Below the pieces are notes generated by a model. That model was not told the DNA's origin. It did not search any database and worked only from the letters and a program-made list of their open reading frames with translations. 64,000 nucleotides of DNA from Paraconexibacter antarcticus (lineage in GTDB: Bacteria > Actinomycetota > Thermoleophilia > Solirubrobacterales > Solirubrobacteraceae). A program made the translations under genes and the position numbers. The DNA lies in assembly GCF_024220175.1 (NCBI RefSeq), contig NZ_CP098502.1, positions 2,356,001 to 2,420,000 of the forward strand, written 5' to 3'. Below, piece after piece: positions 7,575-16,015 of this stretch (within the stretch, counting starts at the first letter, position 1; every line of letters begins with the position of its first letter).

Positions 7575-8774
7575 ATGGAGGCAGCGACGATGCGGACGGC
7601 GGGGGACCCGTCCGCGACGCAGGACGAGGTCACCTGGCGGGACCCGAAGCGCTACCTGTGGCTGCTCGGGCTGCTCGTCCCGACGCTGCCGTTCCTCGCG
7701 GTCGGGCTCGTCGCGGCGACGGGCCTCGGCGTCTTCTGGTGGTTCGGCCCGATGTTCATGTACGTCATCCTGCCGCTGCTCGACACGGTCGTCGGCAGCG
7801 ACGCCGAGAACCCGCCCGAGAGCATCGTGAAGACGCTCGAGGAGGACCGCTACTACCGCTGGTGCACGTATCTGTACATCCCGCTGCAGTACGCGGGCCT
7901 CGTGTTCGCCTGCTGGAAGTGGAGCACGGGGGACCTCTCGGCGCTCGAGGCGATCGGCCTCGCGTTCACGGTCGGCACGGTCGCCGGCGTCGCGATCAAC
8001 ACGGCCCACGAGCTCGGCCACAAGCGCAAGAACGGCGAGCGCTGGGCGTCGAAGGTCGCGCTCGCGCAGACCGGCTACGGCCACTTCTTCATCGAGCACA
8101 ACCGCGGCCACCACGTCCGCGTCGCCACGCCCGAGGATCCCGCGTCCTCCCGCCTGGGCGAGAGCCTCTACGCGTTCCTGCCCCGTACGGTGACCGGCAG
8201 CCTGAAGTCGGCGTGGGAGCTCGAGAAGATCCGCCTCGACCGTCTGCAGAGCCCGGCGTTCACGTACCGCAACGACGTCCTCAACGCCTGGGCGATGACC
8301 GTCGTCCTGTTCGCCGCGCTCGTCGTCGCCTTCGGCCCGGTCGTCCTCCCGTACCTGCTCCTGCAGGCCGTCTTCGGCTTCTCCCTGCTCGAGGTCGTCA
8401 ACTACCTCGAGCACTACGGGCTCGTCCGGCAGAAGCGCGAGGACGGCCGCTACGAGCGGTGCGCGCCCCAGCACAGCTGGAACTCGAACAACACCGCGTC
8501 GAACGTCCTGCTCTACCACCTGCAGCGGCACTCCGACCACCACGCGAACCCGGTCCGCCGCTACCAGGCGCTGCGCCACTTCGACGAGGCCCCCGAGCTG
8601 CCTTCGGGGTACGGGACCATGATCACGCTCGCGTACTTCCCGCCGCTGTGGCGCCGGGTCATGGACAAGCGCGTCCTCGCGCACTACGGCGGCGACGTCA
8701 CGCGGGCGAACATCCACCCGCGCCGCCGCCGGCAGATCCTCGCGCGGCCCGGGGCGGGGGAGGGCACCTCGTGA
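7575..8774 (+). CDS. alkB: Alkane 1-monooxygenase (AlkB-type integral-membrane diiron hydroxylase)
   Basis: A 399-residue protein that hydroxylates the terminal carbon of n-alkanes using electrons delivered by rubredoxin. All histidine motifs are present: HELGH (145-149), EHNRGHH (174-180) with the following VRVATPEDPAS, NYLEHYG (276-282) and LQRHSDHH (316-323). Six or so membrane helices surround them. ATG 7575 is preferred over GTG 7548 because GGAGG lies 7 nt before it. The stop codon overlaps the rubredoxin GTG by 4 nt, giving the familiar alkB-rub-tetR operon. Confidence 0.95.
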   Translation: MEAATMRTAGDPSATQDEVTWRDPKRYLWLLGLLVPTLPFLAVGLVAATGLGVFWWFGPMFMYVILPLLDTVVGSDAENPPESIVKTLEEDRYYRWCTYLYIPLQYAGLVFACWKWSTGDLSALEAIGLAFTVGTVAGVAINTAHELGHKRKNGERWASKVALAQTGYGHFFIEHNRGHHVRVATPEDPASSRLGESLYAFLPRTVTGSLKSAWELEKIRLDRLQSPAFTYRNDVLNAWAMTVVLFAALVVAFGPVVLPYLLLQAVFGFSLLEVVNYLEHYGLVRQKREDGRYERCAPQHSWNSNNTASNVLLYHLQRHSDHHANPVRRYQALRHFDEAPELPSGYGTMITLAYFPPLWRRVMDKRVLAHYGGDVTRANIHPRRRRQILARPGAGEGTS

Positions 8775-8944
8775 GCGCCTACCGCTGCCCCGGCTGTGGG
8801 TACGTCTACGACGAGGCGACCGGCGCGCCGCGCGAGGGCTTCCCCGCCGGCACGCCGTGGAGCGAGGTCCCGGACGACTGGTGCTGCCCGGACTGCGCCG
8901 TCCGCGAGAAGGTCGACTTCGAGCCCGCGGAGGACGCGCCGTGA
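8771..8944 (+). CDS. Rubredoxin
   Basis: A 57-residue one-iron electron carrier. The two iron-binding loops are CPGCGYVYDE (Cys6, Cys9) and CCPDCAV, with the typical GxPxGTPWxxVPDDWxCP core. It supplies electrons to AlkB. The CPGCGYVYDE loop resembles AlkG2-type rubredoxins that support alkane hydroxylation. The GTGA overlap with alkB indicates translational coupling. No rubredoxin reductase gene lies nearby. Confidence 0.93.
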   Translation: MSAYRCPGCGYVYDEATGAPREGFPAGTPWSEVPDDWCCPDCAVREKVDFEPAEDAP

Positions 8945-9573
8945 GCGGCGCCGCGGCCGGACCCGCCGCGGCCGCGACGCGGCCGACGTTCGCCGAGGCC
9001 ACGCGCGAGCTGCTCCGCGCCCGCGTCCTGGACGGCGCCGACGACCTGCTGCGCGAGCGCCCGTGGGCCGCCATCTCGATGGCCGACATCGCGAAGGCCG
9101 GCGGCGTGAGCCGGCAGACGGTCTACAACGAGTTCGGGTCGCGCGAGGCGTTCGCGCAGGAGTACGTCCTGCGCGAGGCCGACCGCTTCCTCGCGGCGGT
9201 CCGCGACACGGTCCTCGCGCACCGCGACGACCCGCGCACCGCCGTGCAGTCCGCGTTCGCGCTGTTCCTCGAGGCGGCCGCCGAGCGCCCGCTCATCCGG
9301 GCGATCGCGTCCGGCGACGGCACCGACGGCCTGCTCGCGCTCGTCACGACCGAGGGCGGCCCCGTCCTCGGGATCGCGACCGCGTCCCTCGACGGGGTCA
9401 TGCACGAGGGGTGGCCGCAGACCGACCCCGAGCAGACCCGGCTGCTCGCCGAGAGCGTCGTCCGCCTCGCCATCAGCCACGCCGCGCTGCCCTCCGGCGG
9501 CCCCGGTCAGACCGCCGCCGACGTCACCGCCCTGATCGGTCCCTACATCGACGAGGTCCTGCGCCGGGCCTGA
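8941..9573 (+). CDS. TetR-family regulator of the alkane operon
   Basis: A 210-residue protein from a GTG start overlapping the rubredoxin stop by 4 nt. The N-terminal TetR helix-turn-helix is clear (WAAISMADIAKAGGVSRQTVYNEFGSREA, residues about 44-72), followed by a helical ligand domain. By position it corresponds to the TetR regulators (AlkU/AlkX) found behind alkB and rubredoxins in actinobacteria. The 8-bp inverted repeat upstream of alkB is its most likely operator. Confidence 0.85.
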   Translation: MSGAAAGPAAAATRPTFAEATRELLRARVLDGADDLLRERPWAAISMADIAKAGGVSRQTVYNEFGSREAFAQEYVLREADRFLAAVRDTVLAHRDDPRTAVQSAFALFLEAAAERPLIRAIASGDGTDGLLALVTTEGGPVLGIATASLDGVMHEGWPQTDPEQTRLLAESVVRLAISHAALPSGGPGQTAADVTALIGPYIDEVLRRA

Positions 9574-9580
9574 CGGGGGA

Positions 9581-9586
9581 TAGCAT
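9581..9586 (+). promoter_or_regulatory. -10 box (TAGCAT) of the MDR gene
   Basis: TAGCAT is followed by 7 nt and ATG 9594, implying a leaderless message independent of the upstream TetR gene, which ends 20 bp before. Confidence 0.4.
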
Positions 9587-9593
9587 CGGCCCC

Positions 9594-10562
9594 ATGCTCG
9601 CCGTCTACGCCTCCGCGCCCAACCCCGACGACCCGCTCGCCGGCCTGACGATCGGGGACCGCCCCGAGCCGCAGGCCCCCGAGGGCTGGGTCACGGTGAA
9701 CGTCCGCGCCTCCAGCCTCAACATGCATGACGTCTTCACGCTCCGCGGCGTCGGGATCAAGGCCGACCGGTTCCCGATGATCCTCGGCTGCGACGGCGCC
9801 GGCGTGCTCGACGACGGCACCGAGGTCGTCATCCACGGCGTCGTCTCCGAGGACTGGCAGGGCGACGAGACGCTGAACCCGAAGCGCTCGCTCTTCACCG
9901 AGGTCCACCAGGGGACGTTCGCCGAGAAGGTCATCGTGCCGAAGCGCAACGTGCTCCCGAAGCCGGAGTCGCTGAGCTTCGCCGAGGCCGCCTGCATGGG
10001 GACCGCGTGGCTCACCGCCTACCGCATGATCTTCGTCAAGTCCTCGCTGCGCCCGGGCCAGACGATGCTCGTGCAGGGCGCCTCCGGTGGCGTGGCGACC
10101 GCCCTCGTCGCGCTCGGCCGCGCCGCCGGCATGCGCGTGTGGGCGACCGGCCGCACCGAGGAGAAGCGCGCGCTCGCGACCGCCCAGGGCGCCGATGCCG
10201 TCTTCGAGACCGGGGCGCGCCTGCCCGAGCGCGTCGACGCGGTCTTCGAGACCGTCGGCGGCGCGACGTGGTCGCACTCGGTGAAGTCGCTGCGCCCCGG
10301 CGGCGAGATCATCATCTCCGGGACGACGACCGGCGAGCCGAGCACGGCCGAGCTACAGCGGATCTTTTTCCTCCAGCTCTCCGTCATCGGCTCGACGATG
10401 GGCACCCGCGACGAGCTGCAGGACCTCCTGAGCTACTGCGCGCAGCAGTCGATCAAGCCGAAGATCGGCCTCGAGGTGCCGCTCGAGCAGGCCGAGGAGG
10501 GCTTCCGCGCGATGGTCGGCGGGGAGACCGCCGGCAAGATCGTCTTCACTCAGGCGGGGTAG
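9594..10562 (+). CDS. Zinc-type (MDR) alcohol dehydrogenase / quinone oxidoreductase family
   Basis: A 322-residue medium-chain dehydrogenase/reductase. The N-terminal GroES-like domain (RASSLNMHDVFTLRG, GCDGAGVLDDG) is followed by a Rossmann domain with QGASGGVATALVALGRAAGM, the NAD(P)H-binding loop of quinone-oxidoreductase-like members. The Cys/His ligands for catalytic zinc are not evident, so a zinc-independent reductase is likely. Its 3' end overlaps the convergent SDR gene by 13 bp. The substrate is unknown. Confidence 0.75.
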   Translation: MLAVYASAPNPDDPLAGLTIGDRPEPQAPEGWVTVNVRASSLNMHDVFTLRGVGIKADRFPMILGCDGAGVLDDGTEVVIHGVVSEDWQGDETLNPKRSLFTEVHQGTFAEKVIVPKRNVLPKPESLSFAEAACMGTAWLTAYRMIFVKSSLRPGQTMLVQGASGGVATALVALGRAAGMRVWATGRTEEKRALATAQGADAVFETGARLPERVDAVFETVGGATWSHSVKSLRPGGEIIISGTTTGEPSTAELQRIFFLQLSVIGSTMGTRDELQDLLSYCAQQSIKPKIGLEVPLEQAEEGFRAMVGGETAGKIVFTQAG

Positions 10563-11350
10563 AAGCGCTTCAGCAGCGGCAGGAGGATCGAGCGCGGGGT
10601 GTGCTGCCCCGCGAGCGTCACGACCTTGATCGCCAGGCCGGGGACGACGACGCGGCGGTTCTTCACGAGGCCGTCGACCGCCTGCCGCGCGCATTCGTCG
10701 GAGTCGACCCAGGCGAAGCCGGGCGCGGAGGACGCGAGCTCGGTGGCGGCCGCGACCTCCATGAACTCCGTGTGGACCGGGCCGGGGCACAGCGCGGTGA
10801 CCGCGATGCCGTGAACGCCGAGCTCGCCGTGGAGCGCCTCGGCGAAGGAGAGCGCGAAGGCCTTCGTCGCGCCGTACGTCGCCTGGCCCGGCAAGGGCTG
10901 GAAGCCCGCCGACGACGCGACGACGAGGATCGCCCCGCGGCCGCGCCCGACCATCCCGGGCGCGAACGCGTGCGTGAGCGCGACGACGGCCTCGCAGTTC
11001 AGCCGCACCTGGCCGGTCTCCTTCGTGGCGTCGAGCCCGACGAACCGGCCGGCGCTGCCGTACCCGGCGTTGTTGACGAGCACCTCGACGGTGAGGCCGA
11101 GCGCGGCGATGCGCTCCGGGAGGGCGTCGCGCGCCTCCGGGTCCGCGAGGTCGCACGCGAGGACCTCGGCGCGTACGCCGTGGGCGTCGCGCAGCTCGCC
11201 CGCGAGCGTCTGCAGCCGGTCCTCGCGGCGCGCGACGAGCGTCACGCCGTGACCGCGCGCCGCGAGCTCGCGCGCGAGGTCCGCGCCGATGCCGGAGGAG
11301 GCGCCCGTCACGAGCGCGGTGGACGTTTCCGAGGGCACGGGGAGGGCCAT
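10550..11350 (-). CDS. Short-chain dehydrogenase/reductase (SDR)
   Basis: A 266-residue classical SDR. TGASSGIG (residues about 15-22) binds NADP(H). NNAG, the catalytic Ser in VVASSAGFQPLPG and YGATK (Tyr-x3-Lys) are all present. The later LCPGPVHTEF matches SDR family members that act on aliphatic or lipid carbonyls. TAGGTT lies 6 nt before the ATG, another leaderless-type start. It is divergent from an NTF2-like gene only 17 bp away, and its end overlaps the MDR gene. Confidence 0.85.
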   Translation of the reverse strand: MALPVPSETSTALVTGASSGIGADLARELAARGHGVTLVARREDRLQTLAGELRDAHGVRAEVLACDLADPEARDALPERIAALGLTVEVLVNNAGYGSAGRFVGLDATKETGQVRLNCEAVVALTHAFAPGMVGRGRGAILVVASSAGFQPLPGQATYGATKAFALSFAEALHGELGVHGIAVTALCPGPVHTEFMEVAAATELASSAPGFAWVDSDECARQAVDGLVKNRRVVVPGLAIKVVTLAGQHTPRSILLPLLKRFYPA

Positions 11351-11356
11351 GGTGCG

Positions 11357-11362
11357 AACCTA
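11357..11362 (-). promoter_or_regulatory. -10 box (TAGGTT) of the SDR gene
   Basis: TAGGTT on the minus strand is 6 nt before ATG 11350. Only 17 bp separate this start from the divergent NTF2-like gene, so the two promoters must overlap. Confidence 0.4.
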
Positions 11363-11367
11363 CCGCC

Positions 11368-11769
11368 ATGCACCCCTTCCGTTCCGCCATCGAGGCGTGG
11401 GACCTCGACGCCGTCCCCGCGCTGCTCGCCGAGGACGTCGTCTTCCGCAGCCCCGTCGCCCACACCCCGTACCACGGCCGCGAGCTCGTGTCGGCGATCC
11501 TGAGCGGGGTCTCGCGCGTCTTCGAGGACTTCCGCTACGTCCGGGAGATCGGCGACCCCGCGGGCCCCGACCACGTGCTCGAGTTCCAGGCGCGCGTCGG
11601 CGACGCGGAGGTGCACGGCGTCGACCTGCTGCGGACGGGGCCCGACGGCCTCGTCACCGAGCTCGTCGTGATGATCCGGCCGATGTCCGGGCTCGCCGCG
11701 GTGGCGGCAGGGATGAAGGAGCAGTTCGCCTCGATCGCGGTGCCGCCCGACGGGCCGCCGGCCGCCTGA
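11368..11769 (+). CDS. NTF2-like / SnoaL-fold protein
   Basis: A 133-residue alpha+beta barrel protein. HPFRSAIEAWDLDAVPALLAEDVVFRSP (residues 2-29) followed by FEDFRYVREIGDPAGPDHVLEF and HGVDLLRTGPDGLVTELVVMIRP is the typical SnoaL/NTF2 pattern. The fold hosts isomerases, hydrolases and ligand-binding proteins, so no reaction can be stated. It starts 17 bp from the divergent SDR gene. Confidence 0.7.
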   Translation: MHPFRSAIEAWDLDAVPALLAEDVVFRSPVAHTPYHGRELVSAILSGVSRVFEDFRYVREIGDPAGPDHVLEFQARVGDAEVHGVDLLRTGPDGLVTELVVMIRPMSGLAAVAAGMKEQFASIAVPPDGPPAA

Positions 11770-11831
11770 CGCTGGACGGATCTCGGCCGCGACCGCGCGC
11801 CGTGATTCCGGCGGCCGCCCCGCGGCGCCGG

Positions 11832-11837
11832 TAGGTT
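11832..11837 (+). promoter_or_regulatory. -10 box (TAGGTT) of the hybrid kinase gene
   Basis: TAGGTT ends 6 nt before ATG 11844, with no Shine-Dalgarno sequence between. Confidence 0.4.
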
Positions 11838-11843
11838 CCGCCG

Positions 11844-14800
11844 ATGCCCGCCGCCGAGGCCACCCCGCGCGTCGCCCGGCGGCCGCGCGGCGCGGTCGCC
11901 ACGGCCGCGCTCCTGCTGCTCGCCGTCGAGGTCGCCGTCTTCCTCGTCTCGACGATCTCGGGCGTCCGGTCCGACGCCCGCTTCCACGACCTCCTCGACG
12001 GCTGGCTGCAGGGCGCCGCGTACGTCACGACCGCGGTCGTCGCGGTCCTCGGCTCGCGGCGCGCGGGGCGGCACCGCCGGGGCTGGCAGTGGGTCGCGGC
12101 CGGGCTCGTCGCGCGCGCCGCCGGCTTCGTCGTCTTCCTCGCGATCGTGCGGCGCCACCCCCCGGTCGACTACCCGTCCTACGCCGACGGGGCATGGCTG
12201 CTCATGCCGCTGCTGCTCGCCGTGGGCCTCGTGCGCTTCGCGCGGCAGCCCACGCACGCGGTCCTCGCCCGGGTCGCCCTCGACGCGCTCGCCGGCGCGC
12301 TGGCCGCGGCGGCGCTCGCGCTCACGCTGCTCTACGGCACGCTCGTCGCGCTCACCGCGCCAGGCCTGCCGGCGAACGCCGTCGCGACGAACATCGCCTA
12401 CCCGATCACCGACCTCCTGCTCGTGTTCGTCATCGTCGGCGTCTTTACGACGTGGTCGTGGCGGGTCGCGGCCGGCCTCTGGATGGCCGGCGCCGGCGTC
12501 GTCGGGTTCGCCGTCTGCGACGCCGTCTTCCTCTACGAGTCCACGCGCGGCACGTTCCACCCGGGCTCGGGCATCGCGGCGCTGTCGCTCGCCGCGACGG
12601 CGATCATCGCGGTGGCGCCGTTCGCCCCGGCCGAGACACCGGCGCGCGCGGGCAGGCGCGACGTCTCCCAGGTGCTGGCGCCCGGCGTCTCGGCGCTCAC
12701 GTGCGTCGCGCTGCTCGTGTACGCGGCGCGCGAGGAGCCGCCGTTCGCCGTCGTCGTGCTCGCGACCGCCGGCCTGCTGGTGACGGTGCTCCGGACGCTC
12801 TTCGCCATCCTGCTGCTGCAGTCCACCACGCGGGCCCTGCGGGAGCGCGACGTGCGGCTGCAGCGCAGCGAGGCGCAGGCTGCGGCCGAGGCCGACCGCC
12901 TGAGCGCCGTCGTCGCGGGCATCACCGAGTACGCCGTCATCGGGGCCCGCCGGACGCACGTCACGTTCTTCTCCCCCGGGGCGGAGCGGATGCTCGGCTA
13001 CACGGCGGACGAGGTCGTCGGCCGCCACCCGGCGGAGATCTTCAACCTCCCGGAGGAGCTCGAGCAGCGGGCGCGCGAGCTCGGCGTCGACTCGGGCGCG
13101 GCGGCCCTCGTCGCCGGGGCGACCGAGTCGCAGGCGGTGACGCGCCGCTGGACCTACGTGCGCAAGGACGGCAGCCACCTGCCGGTGCAGCTGACCATCA
13201 CCGGCCTCGGGGACAGCGAGTACCTCGGGGTGGCACGGGACATCACGAGCGAGGAGACGCTCGCCCGGCACCGGGCCACGCGGGAGGCGCTCGGCGAGCT
13301 CCTCGCCGGCGGCCTGCCCGTGGACGAGGCGCTCGAGGCGGCGGTGCGCATCGTGTCCGCGGAGATGGACTGGGACCTCGGGATCCTGTGGCTCGCCGAC
13401 GGCGACGAGATCGCCGCGCGTCACGTGTGGCAGCGCCCCGAGATCGCCCCGGACGAGTACCTCGCGGGCATCCGCGCGGTGCACGCGGCGGCGGGGGAGG
13501 GCGTCACCGGGCGGCTGTGGCAGGACGCGACGCCCGTCTGGGTCGAGGACCTCGCGACGCTCGAGGACCTCAGCCCGCGGGAGGGGGAGCTGCGCGCCGC
13601 CATCGTCCCCGGCCAGGAGACGCTCGTCGCCATGCCGGTCCGGGGCGCCGCGCCCGACGACCTGCCGCTCGGCGTCCTGCAGCTCGTCGGCCACCGCCGC
13701 CCGCGCGACCCCGAGCTCATGGAGCTCCTCGAGACGATCGCCGCGGTCATGGGGCGCTACCTCGAGCGCGAGCGGTCGGCGCAGGAGCTCCGCGCGGCGC
13801 GCGACGCCGCCGAGCTCGCGGACCGCACGAAGAGCGCGTTCGTCTCGCGGATCAGCCATGAGCTCCGGACCCCGCTGAACGCGATCCTCGGCTTCGCGCA
13901 GCTCCTCGAGCGCGACACGGACGACCCGGTGCAGCAGGAGCGCATCACGCAGATCGTCGCCGGTGGCCGGCACCTCACGGACATGATCGACGACCTCCTC
14001 GACGTCGCGCTCGTCGAACGCGGCGAGATGGGTGTCTCGATGGAGGCGGTCGCGGCGACCGACGTCCTGCGCGAGGTCATCGACCTCACCCGGACGCTCG
14101 TCGCCGAACGGCACCTCGAGCTCGAGGTCGACGCGCACGACGGCCTGTTCCGCTACGTCCACGCGGACTACCAGCGGCTGCGCCAGGTGCTCCTGAACCT
14201 CCTCTCCAACGCGGTGAAGTACAACCGCCCGGGCGGGCGCATCACGATCTCGTTCGACGCCTCGGACGAGACGCGGCTGTGCTTCCTCGTCACCGACACC
14301 GGCCCCGGAATCGACGCGGAGCGCCTGCCGCGGATGTTCCGGCCCTTCGAGCGGCTCGGCGCCGAGGAGGGTCGCGAGCAGGGGACGGGCCTCGGCCTCT
14401 TCGTCTCCAAGGGCCTCGTCGAGGCGATGGGCGGCGAGCTGCGGATGACGACGCAGACCGGCGTCGGCTCGACCTTCGTCGTCGACCTCCCGCGTACCTC
14501 GCCGCCGATGGCGCCCGACACACCGCCGGCGCCCGTCACCCGCGCCGCGGCCGACGTCGAGCTGCCGTCCGTGTCGATCCTCTACATCGAGGACAACGCC
14601 GCGAACATCCGTCTCGTGCGCGACATCCTCACCGCCCAGACCGCCGTGCGGCTCGGGACCGAGACCGAAGGCGTCGCCGGGCTCGACCGCGCCCGCCGGG
14701 AGCGCCCGGACCTCATCCTGCTCGACGTCCACCTGCCCGACATCGGCGGCGACGACGTCCTCCTGCGCCTGAAGGCCGACGACGCGACGGCGGCGATCCC

Positions 14801-14978
14801 GGTGATCGTCATCTCCGCCGACGCGGGAGCCGGGCAGGAACGGCGCTTCGTCGCGGCAGGAGCCGTCGCGTACCTCACGAAACCCCTCGACGTCGACCGC
14901 TTCCTCCTCACCGTCCGCGACGCCCTCGCCGCCATCCGCCCCCAGCCCGTGCCCCCGACCCCCGGCGCCGATGCCTGA
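11844..14978 (+). CDS. Membrane hybrid sensor histidine kinase (PAS-GAF-HisKA-HATPase-receiver)
   Basis: A 1044-residue protein. An N-terminal membrane domain of about eight helices (residues 20-330) is followed by a PAS domain (GITEYAVIGARRTHVTFFSPGAERMLGY), a GAF domain (residues about 485-640), a HisKA domain with phospho-acceptor His672 in ISHELRTPLNAILGF, a HATPase domain (NLLSNAVKYN, TDTGPGID, GTGLGLF) and a C-terminal receiver with Asp961 (LILLDVHLPDIGG). It probably senses a membrane or redox cue and passes phosphate to the LuxR-type regulator whose gene overlaps its end by 8 nt. Confidence 0.9.
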   Translation: MPAAEATPRVARRPRGAVATAALLLLAVEVAVFLVSTISGVRSDARFHDLLDGWLQGAAYVTTAVVAVLGSRRAGRHRRGWQWVAAGLVARAAGFVVFLAIVRRHPPVDYPSYADGAWLLMPLLLAVGLVRFARQPTHAVLARVALDALAGALAAAALALTLLYGTLVALTAPGLPANAVATNIAYPITDLLLVFVIVGVFTTWSWRVAAGLWMAGAGVVGFAVCDAVFLYESTRGTFHPGSGIAALSLAATAIIAVAPFAPAETPARAGRRDVSQVLAPGVSALTCVALLVYAAREEPPFAVVVLATAGLLVTVLRTLFAILLLQSTTRALRERDVRLQRSEAQAAAEADRLSAVVAGITEYAVIGARRTHVTFFSPGAERMLGYTADEVVGRHPAEIFNLPEELEQRARELGVDSGAAALVAGATESQAVTRRWTYVRKDGSHLPVQLTITGLGDSEYLGVARDITSEETLARHRATREALGELLAGGLPVDEALEAAVRIVSAEMDWDLGILWLADGDEIAARHVWQRPEIAPDEYLAGIRAVHAAAGEGVTGRLWQDATPVWVEDLATLEDLSPREGELRAAIVPGQETLVAMPVRGAAPDDLPLGVLQLVGHRRPRDPELMELLETIAAVMGRYLERERSAQELRAARDAAELADRTKSAFVSRISHELRTPLNAILGFAQLLERDTDDPVQQERITQIVAGGRHLTDMIDDLLDVALVERGEMGVSMEAVAATDVLREVIDLTRTLVAERHLELEVDAHDGLFRYVHADYQRLRQVLLNLLSNAVKYNRPGGRITISFDASDETRLCFLVTDTGPGIDAERLPRMFRPFERLGAEEGREQGTGLGLFVSKGLVEAMGGELRMTTQTGVGSTFVVDLPRTSPPMAPDTPPAPVTRAAADVELPSVSILYIEDNAANIRLVRDILTAQTAVRLGTETEGVAGLDRARRERPDLILLDVHLPDIGGDDVLLRLKADDATAAIPVIVISADAGAGQERRFVAAGAVAYLTKPLDVDRFLLTVRDALAAIRPQPVPPTPGADA

Positions 14979-15612
14979 ACGGCGCGTCTCCGTCTGGCTC
15001 GCGGAGGACCACCCGCTGTTCCTCAACGGGCTGACGCTCGCCGTCAAGGGCCGTCCCGACCTCGAGTTCGCCGGATCGTCGACCGACGGACGGGAGGCGC
15101 TGACGCGCGTGCGCGAGACGCGTCCCGACGTCCTCGTCCTCGACCTGCGGCTCCCCGAGCTCGACGGCGCCGCCGTCCTGAACGCGATCAGCCGCGAGGA
15201 GCTGCCGACGAAGGTGCTCGTCCTCTCGGCGCACGTCGAGAGCCATCTCGTCTACGACGCCCTGGCCGCGGGAGCGAGCGGCTTCCTCTCCAAGCTCACG
15301 CCCGCGCAGGTCGTGTGCGACGGGATCGCGGCCGTCGCCCGTGGCGAGTCCGTCCTGCCCCAGGAGCTGCAGCCGGGCCTGCTCGCCGAGATCCGGGGGC
15401 GGCGCGAGGCCGACGGGCCGCGCCTCACCGAGCGGGAGCAGGAGATCCTCCGCCTGCTCGCCGACGGGCTGTCGGCCCCGCGCATCGCCGAGTCCCTGCA
15501 CCTCAGCCCGGCGACCGTCCGCACGTACCTGCAGTCGCTCTACGAGAAGCTCGACGTCTCCACGCAGGCCGCCGCGGTGGCGGTCGCCATGCGCCAGGGG
15601 CTGCTCGAGTAG
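14971..15612 (+). CDS. LuxR/NarL-family response regulator
   Basis: A 213-residue protein: receiver domain (residues 5-122) with acidic pocket AEDH and phospho-acceptor Asp58 (VLVLDLRLPEL), then a LuxR helix-turn-helix (LTEREQEILRLLADGLSAPRIAESLHLSPATVRTYLQSLYEKL, about 148-192). Its start lies inside the end of the hybrid kinase gene, so the two are translated together and form a two-component system. Target genes cannot be read from the sequence. Confidence 0.9.
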   Translation: MPERRVSVWLAEDHPLFLNGLTLAVKGRPDLEFAGSSTDGREALTRVRETRPDVLVLDLRLPELDGAAVLNAISREELPTKVLVLSAHVESHLVYDALAAGASGFLSKLTPAQVVCDGIAAVARGESVLPQELQPGLLAEIRGRREADGPRLTEREQEILRLLADGLSAPRIAESLHLSPATVRTYLQSLYEKLDVSTQAAAVAVAMRQGLLE

Positions 15613-15676
15613 CGCAGTCCCGCCGTCACGTTCATCAACCCGCTCATCACATCGGAGGGTCGTAGGGACGGGCCCG

Positions 15677-16015
15677 GTGGGCGACGATGCTCGTGTGTTC
15701 TCCACCCCCCGCGAAGAGGCCGCCGCCGCGGCCACCACCCCGCCCGGCGTCCCCCGGGAGCCCGGGGGCGGCGACGCGGAGGAGCGGCGGCGCGTCCAAC
15801 GTGAGGCGATGAGCGCGGGCGAGCGCTCGGCCGACCTCGTCCTCGGCGCCCTGCGCCGCGCCACGAGGAGCCTGCGCCTGAACGAGATGGCGGCGGTGAC
15901 CGGGATGCCGGTCGGCCAGATCGGCACCGCGCTGCTGGCCCTCGAGCGCCGTGGCGAGGCGACGTTCGTCGGCGGCCGCTGGGCCCTGACCACGCCGACG
16001 GAGGACACGCCGTGA
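15677..16015 (+). CDS. Small winged-helix DNA-binding-like protein
   Basis: About 112 residues. The C-terminal half (ADLVLGALRRATRSLRLNEMAAVTGMPVGQIGTALLALERRGEATF, followed by the wing GGRWALT) has the layout of a winged helix such as that at the end of DprA or in MarR-like proteins. The N-terminal 45 residues are low-complexity. GTG 15677 has AGGGA 8 nt upstream, and GTG 15695 is an alternative. The stop overlaps the EAL gene GTG by 4 nt, so this protein is coupled to c-di-GMP turnover. Confidence 0.55.
   Translation: MGDDARVFSTPREEAAAAATTPPGVPREPGGGDAEERRRVQREAMSAGERSADLVLGALRRATRSLRLNEMAAVTGMPVGQIGTALLALERRGEATFVGGRWALTTPTEDTP

Noticed and set aside
11535..15047. 1170-codon open frame on the minus strand
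   Set aside because: It lies opposite the hybrid kinase and response regulator genes, whose domains are clear. The antisense product is low-complexity Arg/Asp/Gly, as expected from GC-rich third positions.
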